Origin: an uncultured Glaciecola sp.
Lineage (GTDB): Bacteria > Pseudomonadota > Gammaproteobacteria > Enterobacterales > Alteromonadaceae
Length of the DNA: 64,000 nucleotides
Assembly: GCF_937770335.1 (NCBI RefSeq)
Contig: NZ_CALJHY010000004.1
Coordinates: forward strand, 248,001-312,000
Direction of reading: 5' to 3'
The position numbers were made by a program, and so were the translations under genes. Numbering within the stretch: the stretch's first letter is position 1; every line of letters begins with the position of its first letter. The notes below the pieces were generated by a model. That model saw only the letters and a list, made by a program, of their open reading frames with translations, was not told the DNA's origin and made no database searches. Positions 28,843-38,427 of the stretch are shown here, piece by piece.

Positions 28843-30798
28843 GTGAATAAAGATGAACCAGGCAAACTAAATAGTGCGGTATTTTACCCTGCTTCTATTT
28901 TAGTCATCAGCTTACTTGTGTTTTCCCTTGCCTTACCGCAAGTATCAGCAGTATTTTTTGCTACCTTACAAAGCGCCATTGTCGAAAATTTTAGTTGGTT
29001 TTATGTTTTTACCGTTGCCGTCATTCTCGTCTTCACATTATATTTAGGTTTTTCAAGATTCAGCGATGTGAAACTTGGACCTGATCATGCGACACCGGAC
29101 TATTCGTATGTAAGTTGGTTATCCATGCTATTTGCAGCGGGCATGGGTATCGGCTTAATGTTTTATGGGGTAGCTGAACCGCTAATGCATTTTTTAGTGC
29201 CTCCCACTGCCGATCCAGGCACTGTTGAAGCAGCCAAAGAAGCAATGAAAACAACATTTTTCCATTGGGGTTTGCACGCTTGGGCAATTTACGCGATTGT
29301 TGCATTAACTCTCGCATATTTTAGTTTTCGTCATGACTTACCACTCACATTACGCTCTGCTTTATACCCCTTAATTGGAGACAAAATTTATGGTTGGCGT
29401 GGAGACTTAGTCGATGTCTTTGCAGTAACTGGTACCTTATTTGGTGTGGCAACATCCCTAGGTCTTGGCGTGTTGCAGATAAGCGCAGGCCTCAATTATT
29501 TATTTGACTTCCCAACGACTACAATAGCGCAGGTCTTTTTAATCGCTGGTATCACGTGCGTCGCGATTGTTTCAGTGGCGAGTGGTTTGGACAGAGGCAT
29601 CAAGATCCTTTCAGAATTTAATATGATGCTCGCTGTTGGCTTATTAGTTCTTATCTTAGTATTAGGGCCGACTGTATTTTTACTCAAAGCACTGATGCAA
29701 AACACAGGTGCTTATTTATCTGACCTTGTGCGTAATACGTTTAACTTATTCGCGTATCAAAAAACTGAATGGATCGGTGGTTGGACAATATTTTATTGGG
29801 GTTGGTGGTTGGCTTGGGCTCCTTTTGTCGGAATATTTATCGCTAGAATTTCGCGTGGACGTACTATTCGAGAGTTTATACTCGGTGTGTTAATTGTGCC
29901 CACCGTGTTTACACTTATTTGGATGACAATATTTGGTAATAGCGCGATTGATATGGTGCTTAACCAAGGTAATGAGATGCTGGGAACATTAGCCAGTGAC
30001 AATACGCCAATAGCGTTGTTTTTATTCTTGGAACAATTTCCATGGTCAAGCTTATTGTCGATAATCGCAGTATTGATGATTATCGTGTTTTTTGTCACCT
30101 CGTGTGACTCGGGTGCAATGGTAATTGATATGTTGTGTAGTCATGGCAACAATAATACACCATTATGGCAACGTATATACTGGACTGCAGGTGTGGGTAT
30201 TATCGCTGCGGTGTTGCTGTTGTCTGATGGTATTAGCGCATTGCAAACCATGACAATAGCCAGTGCCCTGCCGTTTGCTGTAGTTCTCCTAATCGCCATG
30301 TTTGGTTTAATAAAAGCGCTAAGGGTTGAGGCTTTCAAGCAGGATAGCCAACAGTACACCCCGAACGTAATGCAAGGTAACGGCAATGACCAAAATTGGA
30401 AAGAGCGTCTAAAAAGCATCGTTGATTTTCCGAATAAGAAACGGGTGACACAATTTATTAATGACGTTGGTTTTCCTTCTTTTTTATCGGTAAAAAAAGA
30501 ATTAAAAGAATTAGATATCGAAGCTGAGGTAGAGCATACAGAAGCAGGAATTACTATTTCCGTTAAGCAAGGTGAGGACCAAGGGTTTAGTTATGCGATC
30601 CTGCCTAAACTGCATGCGCAGCCAGATTTTGCAAATGATAGTGACACTGACCACAATGAAGTTTATTATCGCGCAGAAGTCCATTTAGGTGAAGGAGGCC
30701 AAGATTATTGTGTGATGGGCTGGTCTAAAACAGCTTTAATCAACGATGTTGTTGACCAATATCACAAACACTTGTATTTTCTGCATCTTATGAGATAA
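28843..30798 (+). CDS. BCCT-family betaine/choline/carnitine transporter
   Basis: The 651-residue transporter has the expected 12 helices (about 15-495). It includes the glycine-rich GMGIGLMFYGVAEPLMHF, the aromatic signature WTIFYWGWWLAWAPFVGIFIARISRGRTIREF, and a cytoplasmic C-terminal tail of about 150 residues. The long tail is typical of the BetT-like choline transporters and is involved in osmotic regulation there. The start is GTG at 28843 behind TAGGGGTA. The substrate is not certain: choline or betaine is likely. A MarR gene begins 15 bases after the stop. Confidence 0.88.
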   Translation: MNKDEPGKLNSAVFYPASILVISLLVFSLALPQVSAVFFATLQSAIVENFSWFYVFTVAVILVFTLYLGFSRFSDVKLGPDHATPDYSYVSWLSMLFAAGMGIGLMFYGVAEPLMHFLVPPTADPGTVEAAKEAMKTTFFHWGLHAWAIYAIVALTLAYFSFRHDLPLTLRSALYPLIGDKIYGWRGDLVDVFAVTGTLFGVATSLGLGVLQISAGLNYLFDFPTTTIAQVFLIAGITCVAIVSVASGLDRGIKILSEFNMMLAVGLLVLILVLGPTVFLLKALMQNTGAYLSDLVRNTFNLFAYQKTEWIGGWTIFYWGWWLAWAPFVGIFIARISRGRTIREFILGVLIVPTVFTLIWMTIFGNSAIDMVLNQGNEMLGTLASDNTPIALFLFLEQFPWSSLLSIIAVLMIIVFFVTSCDSGAMVIDMLCSHGNNNTPLWQRIYWTAGVGIIAAVLLLSDGISALQTMTIASALPFAVVLLIAMFGLIKALRVEAFKQDSQQYTPNVMQGNGNDQNWKERLKSIVDFPNKKRVTQFINDVGFPSFLSVKKELKELDIEAEVEHTEAGITISVKQGEDQGFSYAILPKLHAQPDFANDSDTDHNEVYYRAEVHLGEGGQDYCVMGWSKTALINDVVDQYHKHLYFLHLMR

Positions 30799-30813
30799 GG
30801 ATAGTTAAATTCA

Positions 30814-31302
30814 ATGATGAAAAAAGACGAAGAATTGCTGGTTGCGTTGCGGAAAATCATTCGTGCTATAGGAATGCGGTCGCGTCAATTAAGTAAAGAA
30901 GTCGGGTTAACCGGCCCGCAGTTAATGATATTGCAGAAGGTTGGTAAACAAGCCGGTGTTATGGTTCGAGAAATAGCCGAGGACATAAACCTGAGTTCAG
31001 CTACCGTAACTAATATTCTTGATCGCATGGAAGCAAGAAACTTAGTTGAAAGAATAAGAAGTACGACCGACAAACGAAAGGTCGGTGTGTTTTTAACAGC
31101 AGAGGGTGAAAAAGCACTGGCAACGGCTCCGCTACCGTTACAAGAACACTTTTCCAACCGCTTTAAAGCGATGGAAGAATGGGAGCAAAGCCAAATGGTA
31201 GCGACATTGCAACGCATTGCTTTAATGATGGATGCGCAACATGTAGACGCCTCTCCTATACTCGAAGTTGGAAATATTATTGAAAAATATAATGAATCTT
31301 AA
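30814..31302 (+). CDS. MarR-family transcriptional regulator
   Basis: The 162-residue winged-helix protein has a helix-turn-helix at about 48-75 (MVREIAEDINLSSATVTNILDRMEARNLVERIRS) and a wing with TDKRKVGVFLTAEG, the classic MarR DxRxxxxxLTxxG pattern. Such dimers usually repress nearby genes until a small ligand binds. It follows the BCCT gene by 15 bases and is very likely cotranscribed; the paired palindromes at 28588-28656 are possible targets. Confidence 0.88.
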   Translation: MMKKDEELLVALRKIIRAIGMRSRQLSKEVGLTGPQLMILQKVGKQAGVMVREIAEDINLSSATVTNILDRMEARNLVERIRSTTDKRKVGVFLTAEGEKALATAPLPLQEHFSNRFKAMEEWEQSQMVATLQRIALMMDAQHVDASPILEVGNIIEKYNES

Positions 31303-31490
31303 TCATTAGTTTTATGGATCAAGCTTCCTACTTGGTATTTTACATCACTATTTTTGAATATTAATCTGCTCCAATTGATTACTTTATATAGCAGGGACTT
31401 ATCGTAGCTAATATAATTTTCGGCTACGATACCTTCTATATTCTCCGCATCCACGTTGTCTTCATCGCTAATGGTACATCCGCCTGTTGA
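31299..31490 (-). other. Open minus-strand frame with protein-like composition (remnant or small gene)
   Basis: Between a stop at 31491-31493 and TAA at 31299-31301 the minus strand is open for 63 codons and reads, for example, EDNVDAENIEGIVAENYISY and YQVGSLIHKTND. There is no ATG; GTG at 31454 would give about 51 residues. The composition looks like real protein, but no family is recognised. It overlaps the marR stop by a few bases. It may be the tail of a gene truncated by the downstream region, or chance. Upstream DNA to 31609 holds only the ppk2 promoter region. Confidence 0.25.
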
Positions 31491-31609
31491 TTAATTTATG
31501 AACGTTAATAGTACTGATCTATATCAATCTTACAGTCGTTGTTGCCTCAATAGTATGTTTATCTTGATATAGTTGCATCATTATTTCGGGCTATTAAAAG
31601 GTAATTTTT

Positions 31610-32584
31610 ATGTCCATATTGAATACGCAAACGATATCCAAACTCACAAAATCTCCTCAGGATGAACTCACAGATAAACAAAATACACTGCACGAATTAG
31701 CTGAACACAGTCATGATCCGGACTATATAGCGAATTCATTTAGGTCTGGAGAATATCCGTATAAAACTAAAATTTCCAAAAAATCCTATGAAATTCGTAA
31801 AACAGAACTGCAAATAGAGCTGTTGAAAGTGCAAAAGTGGGTTAAGCAAAGCGGCCAGAAAATTGTCATCTTATTTGAAGGCAGAGACGCCGCTGGTAAG
31901 GGAGGAACGATTAAACGTTTCATGGAACATATGAACCCTCGTGGGTGCAGAGTTGTAGCATTAGAAAAGCCTACCGAGACAGAAAAAGGCCAATGGTATT
32001 ATCAGCGGTATTTGCAACATCTTCCAACAGAAGGTGAAATAGTCATGTTTGATCGCTCATGGTATAACCGAGCCGGGGTTGAAAGAGTGATGGATTTTTG
32101 TGAGCCGAATGAATATTTAGAGTTCATGCGTCAAACACCAGACTTGGAACGCATGCTAGTAAGAAGTGGCATACGCCTATATAAATATTGGTTTTCGGTA
32201 ACACGACCAGAACAAGAAGCGCGTTTTATTAAACGCGAAACAGACCCATTAAAGCAATGGAAACTGAGCCCTATTGATAAAGAAGCAATGCAGAAATGGG
32301 ACGAATATACCGAAGCAAAAGAGGCTATGTTCTTTTATACAGACACCGCTGACTCACCTTGGATAGTAGTCAAATCTGATGACAAAAAACGTGCTCGACT
32401 AAACTGTATGCATCATTTTTTAGCGAGTTTACCCTATCCTAACAAAAACACCCATGTTATTAAAGAGGCTGACCCTCTGATCGTGGGGAATGCTGCTCAC
32501 GTCATTATTGAAGACAAGCATATTTTGGGTAAATCGTTGCATCCCCAGCATAATGGCCATTTAAAAAAACAAAGCAAAGAGTAG
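31610..32584 (+). CDS. ppk2: Polyphosphate kinase 2 (class I)
   Basis: The 324-residue P-loop kinase has Walker A GRDAAGKGGT at 91-100, the lid region around RGCRVVALEKPTETEKGQWYYQRYL, and Walker B-like FDRSWYNRAGVERVM with Asp148. All are diagnostic of PPK2. A single PPK2 domain of this size belongs to class I, which uses polyphosphate to make nucleoside triphosphates from diphosphates (ATP/GTP regeneration). AAAGG precedes the ATG. The region upstream is about 300 bases with no other gene. Confidence 0.92.
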   Translation: MSILNTQTISKLTKSPQDELTDKQNTLHELAEHSHDPDYIANSFRSGEYPYKTKISKKSYEIRKTELQIELLKVQKWVKQSGQKIVILFEGRDAAGKGGTIKRFMEHMNPRGCRVVALEKPTETEKGQWYYQRYLQHLPTEGEIVMFDRSWYNRAGVERVMDFCEPNEYLEFMRQTPDLERMLVRSGIRLYKYWFSVTRPEQEARFIKRETDPLKQWKLSPIDKEAMQKWDEYTEAKEAMFFYTDTADSPWIVVKSDDKKRARLNCMHHFLASLPYPNKNTHVIKEADPLIVGNAAHVIIEDKHILGKSLHPQHNGHLKKQSKE

Positions 32585-32586
32585 TG

Positions 32587-32961
32587 TTACTGCGTGAAGC
32601 GTTGCTGCAAATACTTAATGATTTCAGAGGACTCGTACAACCATTTAACTTCGTCATCTTTTTCAATGCGCAGACAAGGCGATTGGACTTTTCCGCCACC
32701 TTGGAACAGCTCATCACGATATGGCGAACCGCCAGATACGCTACGCTTAACAATCGGTAGGTTCATTTTATACATTGCGCGGCGAGTTTTAATACAAAAA
32801 GGGCAAGCAAAAAATTGATAAAGAGTAAGTTCTTTGAGGTCTTTTTCAACTTGCTGTTGTGCCTCCTTCGTGCGCTTTAATTTTGTTCCGCGAGTGACAA
32901 CATCAAAAAAAGCGATGATGCCACCGAGTAAGTTACGAATTAAGGTAAGTATGAAGCTCAT
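32587..32961 (-). CDS. Glutaredoxin / glutathione-S-transferase N-domain-like protein with membrane anchor
   Basis: The 124-residue protein has an N-terminal hydrophobic stretch (about 2-20) that may anchor it to the membrane, a charged helix, and a thioredoxin-fold domain with the active site FACPFCIKTRR (Cys53, Cys56). SPCLRIEKDD and LYESSEIIKYLQQRF are the glutathione-binding cis-Pro and helix motifs of glutaredoxins. It likely reduces disulfides or glutathionylated proteins near the inner membrane. Its end lies 2 bases from the convergent ppk2 stop. Confidence 0.8.
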   Translation of the reverse strand: MSFILTLIRNLLGGIIAFFDVVTRGTKLKRTKEAQQQVEKDLKELTLYQFFACPFCIKTRRAMYKMNLPIVKRSVSGGSPYRDELFQGGGKVQSPCLRIEKDDEVKWLYESSEIIKYLQQRFTQ

Positions 32962-33146
32962 TTAGACAACTTTATGAGTTAGAGATAATAGAGCGAATTA
33001 GTATACCTAAAACCGCTTTGAAACTATATACGAGCCAATACTCAAATAAAATTAATTTACGCTAGTGTGTAAACAAACCCGATTTTTGCTTAATTACCTT
33101 GGTCACTTTATTCACTCTTGCGCAACTGTAGACAGCACCTCGGGCA

Positions 33147-34535
33147 TCAACTGACCACTTGCTTCCCCCGAATTGCGGACATAATTGTCGCGAGGACTAC
33201 AAAACTAAGAGACATCACTAGAGCTAAAGAAATCGTGCTCATCAAAGCTGGGTTGCTCTGGGTGGTAAAGTTAGCGTCGCCAATATAATAGTGGATCATC
33301 AAATTTACCAAACTCATGCCAACTAAATTACCTATCGTGCGCGACAGATTCATAGAGGCTGAAGCTACGCCAACCTCTTGTTCTTTTACTGCACCCATTA
33401 TTGCGCTGTTATTGGGTGTTGAAAATAGACCAAAACCGAAGCCAATTAAGCCCAATGAACCACCGATATAAAATGCGGTTGTTTGCGTATTTATTTGGAT
33501 AAGAAACATAAAACCGATAGCCACTATGAAACAACCCAAAGTGGCAATGACTCTGGGTTGAAAACGGTCAGCCAATTTACCTGCAATGGGAGCTATTATG
33601 GCCATACAAAGTGCTTGCATTAACAATATTTGTCCTGCGTATGCGGGGCCAAAACCTTTAATGTATTGTAAATACAAACTAAGTAAAAAGATAATCGCAA
33701 AGTTACTGCCATACATTAAAAATGAGGTAGTTAACGATAAACTAAACACTCGACTTTCACGAAACATTTGCACTCGAATCAACGGTTGTTGTTCACGGCT
33801 TTGATGCACAATAAAGCCGACCAAGCTAAACAAAGAGACAAGTAGCAAACCGATCCCTAACAAGCTGGGTAGTTTACTTAAGCCATAAACTAAGGCGCAG
33901 GCAAAAGTAATAAATATACCCGACCCGACCCAATCAAATCGTGAATGGTGTTCGTTTTTCCATTCCCCATGTAGCTTATATTTCATAAATACCAGCAATG
34001 CTATGATTAAGGGAATTTGAAAATAGAATACGGCGCGCCAACCTAACAACTCTGTCAACCAACCGCCCACTGCAGGGGCTAATGTGAGGCCTATATAGAC
34101 GCATGCAGCAAGGAAACCCAATGCAGCACCTCTTTTCTTAGAGGGTGTAACTGAGGTAATAATAGCGACCCCTGTACTAAAAATCATTGCGCCAGCAGCA
34201 CCCTGCATAAAACGCCAAAACAAAATCCAATCAATATCAGTGCCCACAGCGCACATTAACGCACTCAGCGCATTAAGTGAGAGCCCCAGCGCATAAATAC
34301 GCTTTCTACCAAAGTTGTCTGCCAGTTTGCCAAAAGGCAACATAAAGGCGACGTTGGCTAAAATATATAATGTGGGTAACCAAGATACTTTTATTGCATT
34401 TGCTTGCAAATCTTCAGCTAAAACAGGAATAGCGACATTCACTGCAGCCATGCCCATCGGTGCAATAAGGTAACCTGCGCAAACCGCAATTAGCGCAATG
34501 GTAGTAACGGGAAGTTGTGACAATGAAGGTTCCAA
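33147..34535 (-). CDS. MFS drug-efflux-type transporter (DHA2-like)
   Basis: The 462-residue major-facilitator protein has many hydrophobic helices. It shows the MFS motif A after helix 2 (GKLADNFGRKRIYALGL), PAVGGWLTELLGWRAVFYFQIP at the end of helix 5, typical of DHA2 antiporters, and a second motif A copy (GKLADRFQPRVIATLG). It is expected to export toxic compounds by proton antiport; the substrate is unknown. It stands alone, with no regulator gene adjacent. Confidence 0.85.
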   Translation of the reverse strand: MEPSLSQLPVTTIALIAVCAGYLIAPMGMAAVNVAIPVLAEDLQANAIKVSWLPTLYILANVAFMLPFGKLADNFGRKRIYALGLSLNALSALMCAVGTDIDWILFWRFMQGAAGAMIFSTGVAIITSVTPSKKRGAALGFLAACVYIGLTLAPAVGGWLTELLGWRAVFYFQIPLIIALLVFMKYKLHGEWKNEHHSRFDWVGSGIFITFACALVYGLSKLPSLLGIGLLLVSLFSLVGFIVHQSREQQPLIRVQMFRESRVFSLSLTTSFLMYGSNFAIIFLLSLYLQYIKGFGPAYAGQILLMQALCMAIIAPIAGKLADRFQPRVIATLGCFIVAIGFMFLIQINTQTTAFYIGGSLGLIGFGFGLFSTPNNSAIMGAVKEQEVGVASASMNLSRTIGNLVGMSLVNLMIHYYIGDANFTTQSNPALMSTISLALVMSLSFVVLATIMSAIRGKQVVS

Positions 34536-34602
34536 AAATATTATAGGTTCAAATAACAGGACCCATCTTCAGGTAGTTACGCTTATAGTTACTATTAAGA
34601 CT

Positions 34603-34809
34603 TTATGGCTTTGCAATAATAGTCACACTTTCATGTTCTTCTGAATATTCAATGACGATATCACCCTGACTTAACTGCTCGATAATCTGGTCAACTTTTT
34701 CCTGCATACTAATTTCTACTTCGCCATAGTCCGTGCCTTCGCGTAAAACGAAACTTTCAACCAGACTTTGTAATGTTTCATTGTCAATGGTTTCGAAGGG
34801 TATGATCAT
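34603..34809 (-). CDS. yheU: YheU family protein (UPF0270)
   Basis: The 68-residue acidic protein starts MIIPFETIDNETLQSLVESFVLREGTDYG, the recognisable YheU pattern, and ends IVIEYSEEHESVTI. The function is unknown. It overlaps the yheT stop by 4 bases, just as yheT and yheU are paired in other gammaproteobacteria. Confidence 0.9.
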   Translation of the reverse strand: MIIPFETIDNETLQSLVESFVLREGTDYGEVEISMQEKVDQIIEQLSQGDIVIEYSEEHESVTIIAKP

Positions 34810-35861
34810 GCGTTAATCCCAGTTTTATTGGTTGTTTCGGTAACTAAAATTCGTTGGTGTTGCTCTTCCAAAAATTGAGATATGCGTTCTTGTAACCAAA
34901 GCTTAGGGCTAAAAGGAGTGCCATGTAAAAACCCAACATGACCACCTCGTTCACTTAACTCGTAAGCAACCGAATTAGATAACTGGTTATCACTTGGCAC
35001 AACTGCTTCAGTCATAAATGGATCATCTTTGGAATGTAACACTAGCGTATTCGTGGTGATATTTTTAAGCATCGGCATTGCACTGCAATGGGCATAGTAA
35101 TCGTCGGCACCGTCAAACCCATGCAATCGTGAAGTGACGTCCTGATCAAACTCTCTAAACGTAGATAAGGTTTTTACTTCACTCGCATTGATATTTAATA
35201 TGTTATGCATATCTAAACGCTGCATTTTTTCAAGCAAATTGTCTTTCATACTGTTGAGTAAGTAGTGCTGATACAAACGCGAAAATCCACGTTGCATACG
35301 AAGCGCGCATTCAGCCAACAGAAGCGGTGCTGAAACAGCGATTGCAGCACAAATTATTTTTTGCCCAGCTGTTTCACTCAATAATTTTAATAGCATGTTG
35401 CCGCCCAATGAATAGCCTATTGCGAATATAGGCAAAGCAGGATAACGCTTTTTAACATGTGTGATAGTTTGCATTGGGTCGACCGTTTCACCCGAATGGT
35501 AAGCCCTAGGTGTCATATTTAATTCATGACTGCAGCCTCTAAAATGCATTAGAGCTACAATAAAGCCGTCATCTTTCAATCGATTTATAAGGTGTCGGGC
35601 ATAATGCGAATTGACCGAACCTTCAAGACCGTGAAATATAACCACGACGCCTTTTGCGTTCTTTGTCGGAATATTATCGGGCATACACCAAGCTATATCG
35701 AGAAAATCACCATCGGGAGTACTAATGCGTTCATTAGTTGTATTTAATTCAGGCTTTTTAATCATATATCGAGGCCAAATAGTTTGCACATGCGCATTGC
35801 GGGCCCAACTAGGCGCCTTAAACGTGGATGACACGACCTTACCGAATTTACTCTTAAACAT
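34806..35861 (-). CDS. yheT: Alpha/beta hydrolase YheT
   Basis: I prefer the ATG at 35861 (351 residues), preceded by GGTGAAG. A TTG at 35885 would add eight residues. The protein has the esterase family start FKAPSWARNAHVQTIWPR, the nucleophile elbow GYSLGG, the acid region LHSKDDPFM and the late His in ERGGHVGFLHG. YheT is an alpha/beta hydrolase whose physiological ester is unknown. The gene forms a unit with yheU (4-base overlap) and follows yheS on the same strand. Confidence 0.88.
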   Translation of the reverse strand: MFKSKFGKVVSSTFKAPSWARNAHVQTIWPRYMIKKPELNTTNERISTPDGDFLDIAWCMPDNIPTKNAKGVVVIFHGLEGSVNSHYARHLINRLKDDGFIVALMHFRGCSHELNMTPRAYHSGETVDPMQTITHVKKRYPALPIFAIGYSLGGNMLLKLLSETAGQKIICAAIAVSAPLLLAECALRMQRGFSRLYQHYLLNSMKDNLLEKMQRLDMHNILNINASEVKTLSTFREFDQDVTSRLHGFDGADDYYAHCSAMPMLKNITTNTLVLHSKDDPFMTEAVVPSDNQLSNSVAYELSERGGHVGFLHGTPFSPKLWLQERISQFLEEQHQRILVTETTNKTGINA

Positions 35862-35958
35862 ATACTTCACCAATACCTTGATCAACTGTTGTTGCCTTGC
35901 TGCATTATTATATTAAGCCGCAATGCTACTGGTTCGATTTTCTTGTCAAATTGTGTGG

Positions 35959-37929
35959 TTACAAACTTGCTTCAAAGTCTGCCGAAGCAACTTCTAACTG
36001 CTCTTGTGCATCAAGCCATAACAACTCAATTTCTTCTAATTCGGCTTTACAACTTGCTTGTGCACTTAATACTTGATTAAGCCTTTTTTTGTTTTCTGCA
36101 TCATACAAAGTGGTGTCACTTAATTCAATTTCTAGCTTCGCTAATTGTTGATTATTCGCTTCCATTCGCTTCTCTTCTCGGCTAATCATGTCACGCAACT
36201 TTTTGGTTGATTGACGAAATTGAGCTTCCATTCGCTTGCGCGTTTTCTTATCAACATCATTACTTATTTTTTGTGCTGTCGTGTCGATGTTTTTATCTAT
36301 CGATGCGCCAATACCAAGCACTGGGGCAGTGCTAAGTTTATCTGCACCTTTGGTGTTGCTCGCAGTACTAAACAACCATTTTTTATAATCGTCCAGATCA
36401 CCGTCAAATACGTTCACACCACCCGCATCAACAAGATAAAACTCATCACATACGGTTGATAATAAAAATCTGTCATGCGACACCAATACCATTGCTCCTT
36501 CAAAGGCTTGCAAAGCGAAGGTTAGGGCATGACGCATTTCCATATCTAAGTGGTTAGTTGGTTCATCAAGTAATAACAAATTTGGTTTTTGAAAAACCAC
36601 TAGAGCTAATACGAGCCTCGCTTTTTCGCCACCAGACATCGGCGCAACTGCTTTTAAAGCCTCATTACCATGAAACCCAAAACCACCTAGGTAGTCTCTA
36701 ATTTGTTGCTCCGTTTGGGTTTTATCTAACCTAAAAACATGGTCAAAGGCTGAGCTTTCTAAGTGCAATAACTCAACTTGATGCTGGGCAAAATAACCGA
36801 TAGTTAAACCAGCAGAAGTCTCATATTCGCCACGCAACGGTAGCAGTTCCTCAGCTAATAATTTGATAAACGTTGACTTACCTGCGCCATTTTTACCCAA
36901 TAGACCAATGCGACTGCCTGGCACCAAATTCATTTTCACTTGCTTAAGAATGATGTTGTCAGCATAACCCACCTGTACTTCCTCCATTCGCACGAGAGGG
37001 TTAGGCAATTTTTCAGGTGGCTTAAATGAAAACTGGAATCCCGATGTTTGGTGTACAGGCAAAATGTCCTGCATCTTTTCGAGTTGCTTTACTCGGCTTT
37101 GCGCTTGTTTTGCTTTGCTTGCTTTAGCCTTAAAACGAGTAATAAAAGAGTTTAGGTGTGCTTTTTTACGCTCTTGCTTTTCATATTCACTGGCTTGCAA
37201 ACGCATGCGCTCAGCGCGTTGATGCTCATAACTTGAATAATTGCCGGAATAGCTGATCAGGTTTTGTTGTTCAAAACTGACAATGTTGTTCACACAAGCA
37301 TCTATAAATGATTTGTCGTGCGAAATAAGTAGAAGCGTGCCTTTATAACGTTGGATCCATGTTTCTAGCCAAATCACAGCATCTAAGTCAAGATGGTTAG
37401 TTGGCTCATCCAATAATAATAAATCCGAATCACATAACAAGGCTTGAGCCAAGTTTAAACGCATTCTCCAGCCACCTGAAAAGCTGCTTACAGGCAAAGA
37501 TAGTTGTTCGTTTTTAAAACCTAATCCAGACAGAATAGTAGACGCTCTAGCCTCAACATCATACGCTCCAGTCTGTGCGAGCAAATCATGTAGATGACCT
37601 ATTTTGTCACCATCATGTGCAATTTCTGCTTTAACTAAGTCTGCTTGTAATTGGCGTAATCTTGCATCACCATCAATCGCATAATCAATTGCTGAACGGT
37701 CGGTGCCAGGTGTTTCTTGCGCAACCGACACAATGTGCCAGCCTTTAGGCACCAAACATTCTCCCATATCGGGTTGTATTTCACCGCGAAGCAAACCAAA
37801 TAGAGTTGACTTTCCACAGCCATTCGGACCAATAACAGCCGCTTTGTGACCGGGATAAATTTCAACATTGGCTTGTTTAATTAGTTCTTTGATACCGCGT
37901 TGTAGCGACAAATTTTGTATTTGAATCAT
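35959..37929 (-). CDS. yheS: ABC-F family ATPase YheS
   Basis: The 656-residue protein has two ABC ATPase domains and no membrane segments. Walker A sites are GPNGCGKSTLFGLL (about 34-47) and GKNGAGKSTFIKLL (about 344-357). Signature motifs are SSFSGGWRMRLNLAQAL and MSGGEKARLVLAL, and each domain has LLLDEPTNHLD. A linker with KQERKKAHLNSFITRFKAKASKAKQAQSR and a charged C-terminal coiled coil complete the ABC-F layout. YheS-type proteins act on ribosomes, probably to help stalled translation. Same strand as yheT and yheU. Confidence 0.93.
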   Translation of the reverse strand: MIQIQNLSLQRGIKELIKQANVEIYPGHKAAVIGPNGCGKSTLFGLLRGEIQPDMGECLVPKGWHIVSVAQETPGTDRSAIDYAIDGDARLRQLQADLVKAEIAHDGDKIGHLHDLLAQTGAYDVEARASTILSGLGFKNEQLSLPVSSFSGGWRMRLNLAQALLCDSDLLLLDEPTNHLDLDAVIWLETWIQRYKGTLLLISHDKSFIDACVNNIVSFEQQNLISYSGNYSSYEHQRAERMRLQASEYEKQERKKAHLNSFITRFKAKASKAKQAQSRVKQLEKMQDILPVHQTSGFQFSFKPPEKLPNPLVRMEEVQVGYADNIILKQVKMNLVPGSRIGLLGKNGAGKSTFIKLLAEELLPLRGEYETSAGLTIGYFAQHQVELLHLESSAFDHVFRLDKTQTEQQIRDYLGGFGFHGNEALKAVAPMSGGEKARLVLALVVFQKPNLLLLDEPTNHLDMEMRHALTFALQAFEGAMVLVSHDRFLLSTVCDEFYLVDAGGVNVFDGDLDDYKKWLFSTASNTKGADKLSTAPVLGIGASIDKNIDTTAQKISNDVDKKTRKRMEAQFRQSTKKLRDMISREEKRMEANNQQLAKLEIELSDTTLYDAENKKRLNQVLSAQASCKAELEEIELLWLDAQEQLEVASADFEASL

Positions 37930-38145
37930 GTGTTAGTTATAGCTTCTTAACGAATTATTCTGGGAGGCCTATTTGTGTATGATAACATTCAACAGTCTGG
38001 GTCAACAGAATAAAAAAGAGGCTACCGTCGTTTGCTTCAAGTTTGCATTCATATGACTTTGCGCAAGGTTAAATTAAGAACTTTTGCACTGTTACCCAAA
38101 CAAGTGCGTATAATACGCAAAACAAGCGAATACTAGACAGGCTTT

Positions 38146-38349
38146 ATGAGTAACAAAAACCGTAAAAGATTCATTGCTGGTGCAACTTGCCCGTCATGCA
38201 AAAAGATCGACTCACTAATGTTATATTTCGAAAATAATGTTGAGAAATTGGCGTGTGTTAAATGCGATTATAAAGAAACCCAAACGGATCCCAAAGTTGC
38301 CTCTGCTACACGTGCATCTGAAAGTGTAATTGGCGTTTTTAAACCTTAA
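38146..38349 (+). CDS. yheV: YheV family zinc-ribbon protein
   Basis: The 67-residue protein has two Cys pairs, CPSC and CVKC, about 21 residues apart, forming a likely zinc ribbon, and starts with the family pattern KNRKRFIAGATCP. The function is unknown. In E. coli yheV lies near slyD/slyX and kef; here it is divergent from yheS. The ATG at 38146 follows AGGCTTT. Confidence 0.88.
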   Translation: MSNKNRKRFIAGATCPSCKKIDSLMLYFENNVEKLACVKCDYKETQTDPKVASATRASESVIGVFKP

Positions 38350-38427
38350 TAATATGAAGTTGTGCCGAGTAGTGACTCTTAAATCGTTTTTCACTTCAGA
38401 TAATCTATCCATTTATTAAGGCATATT

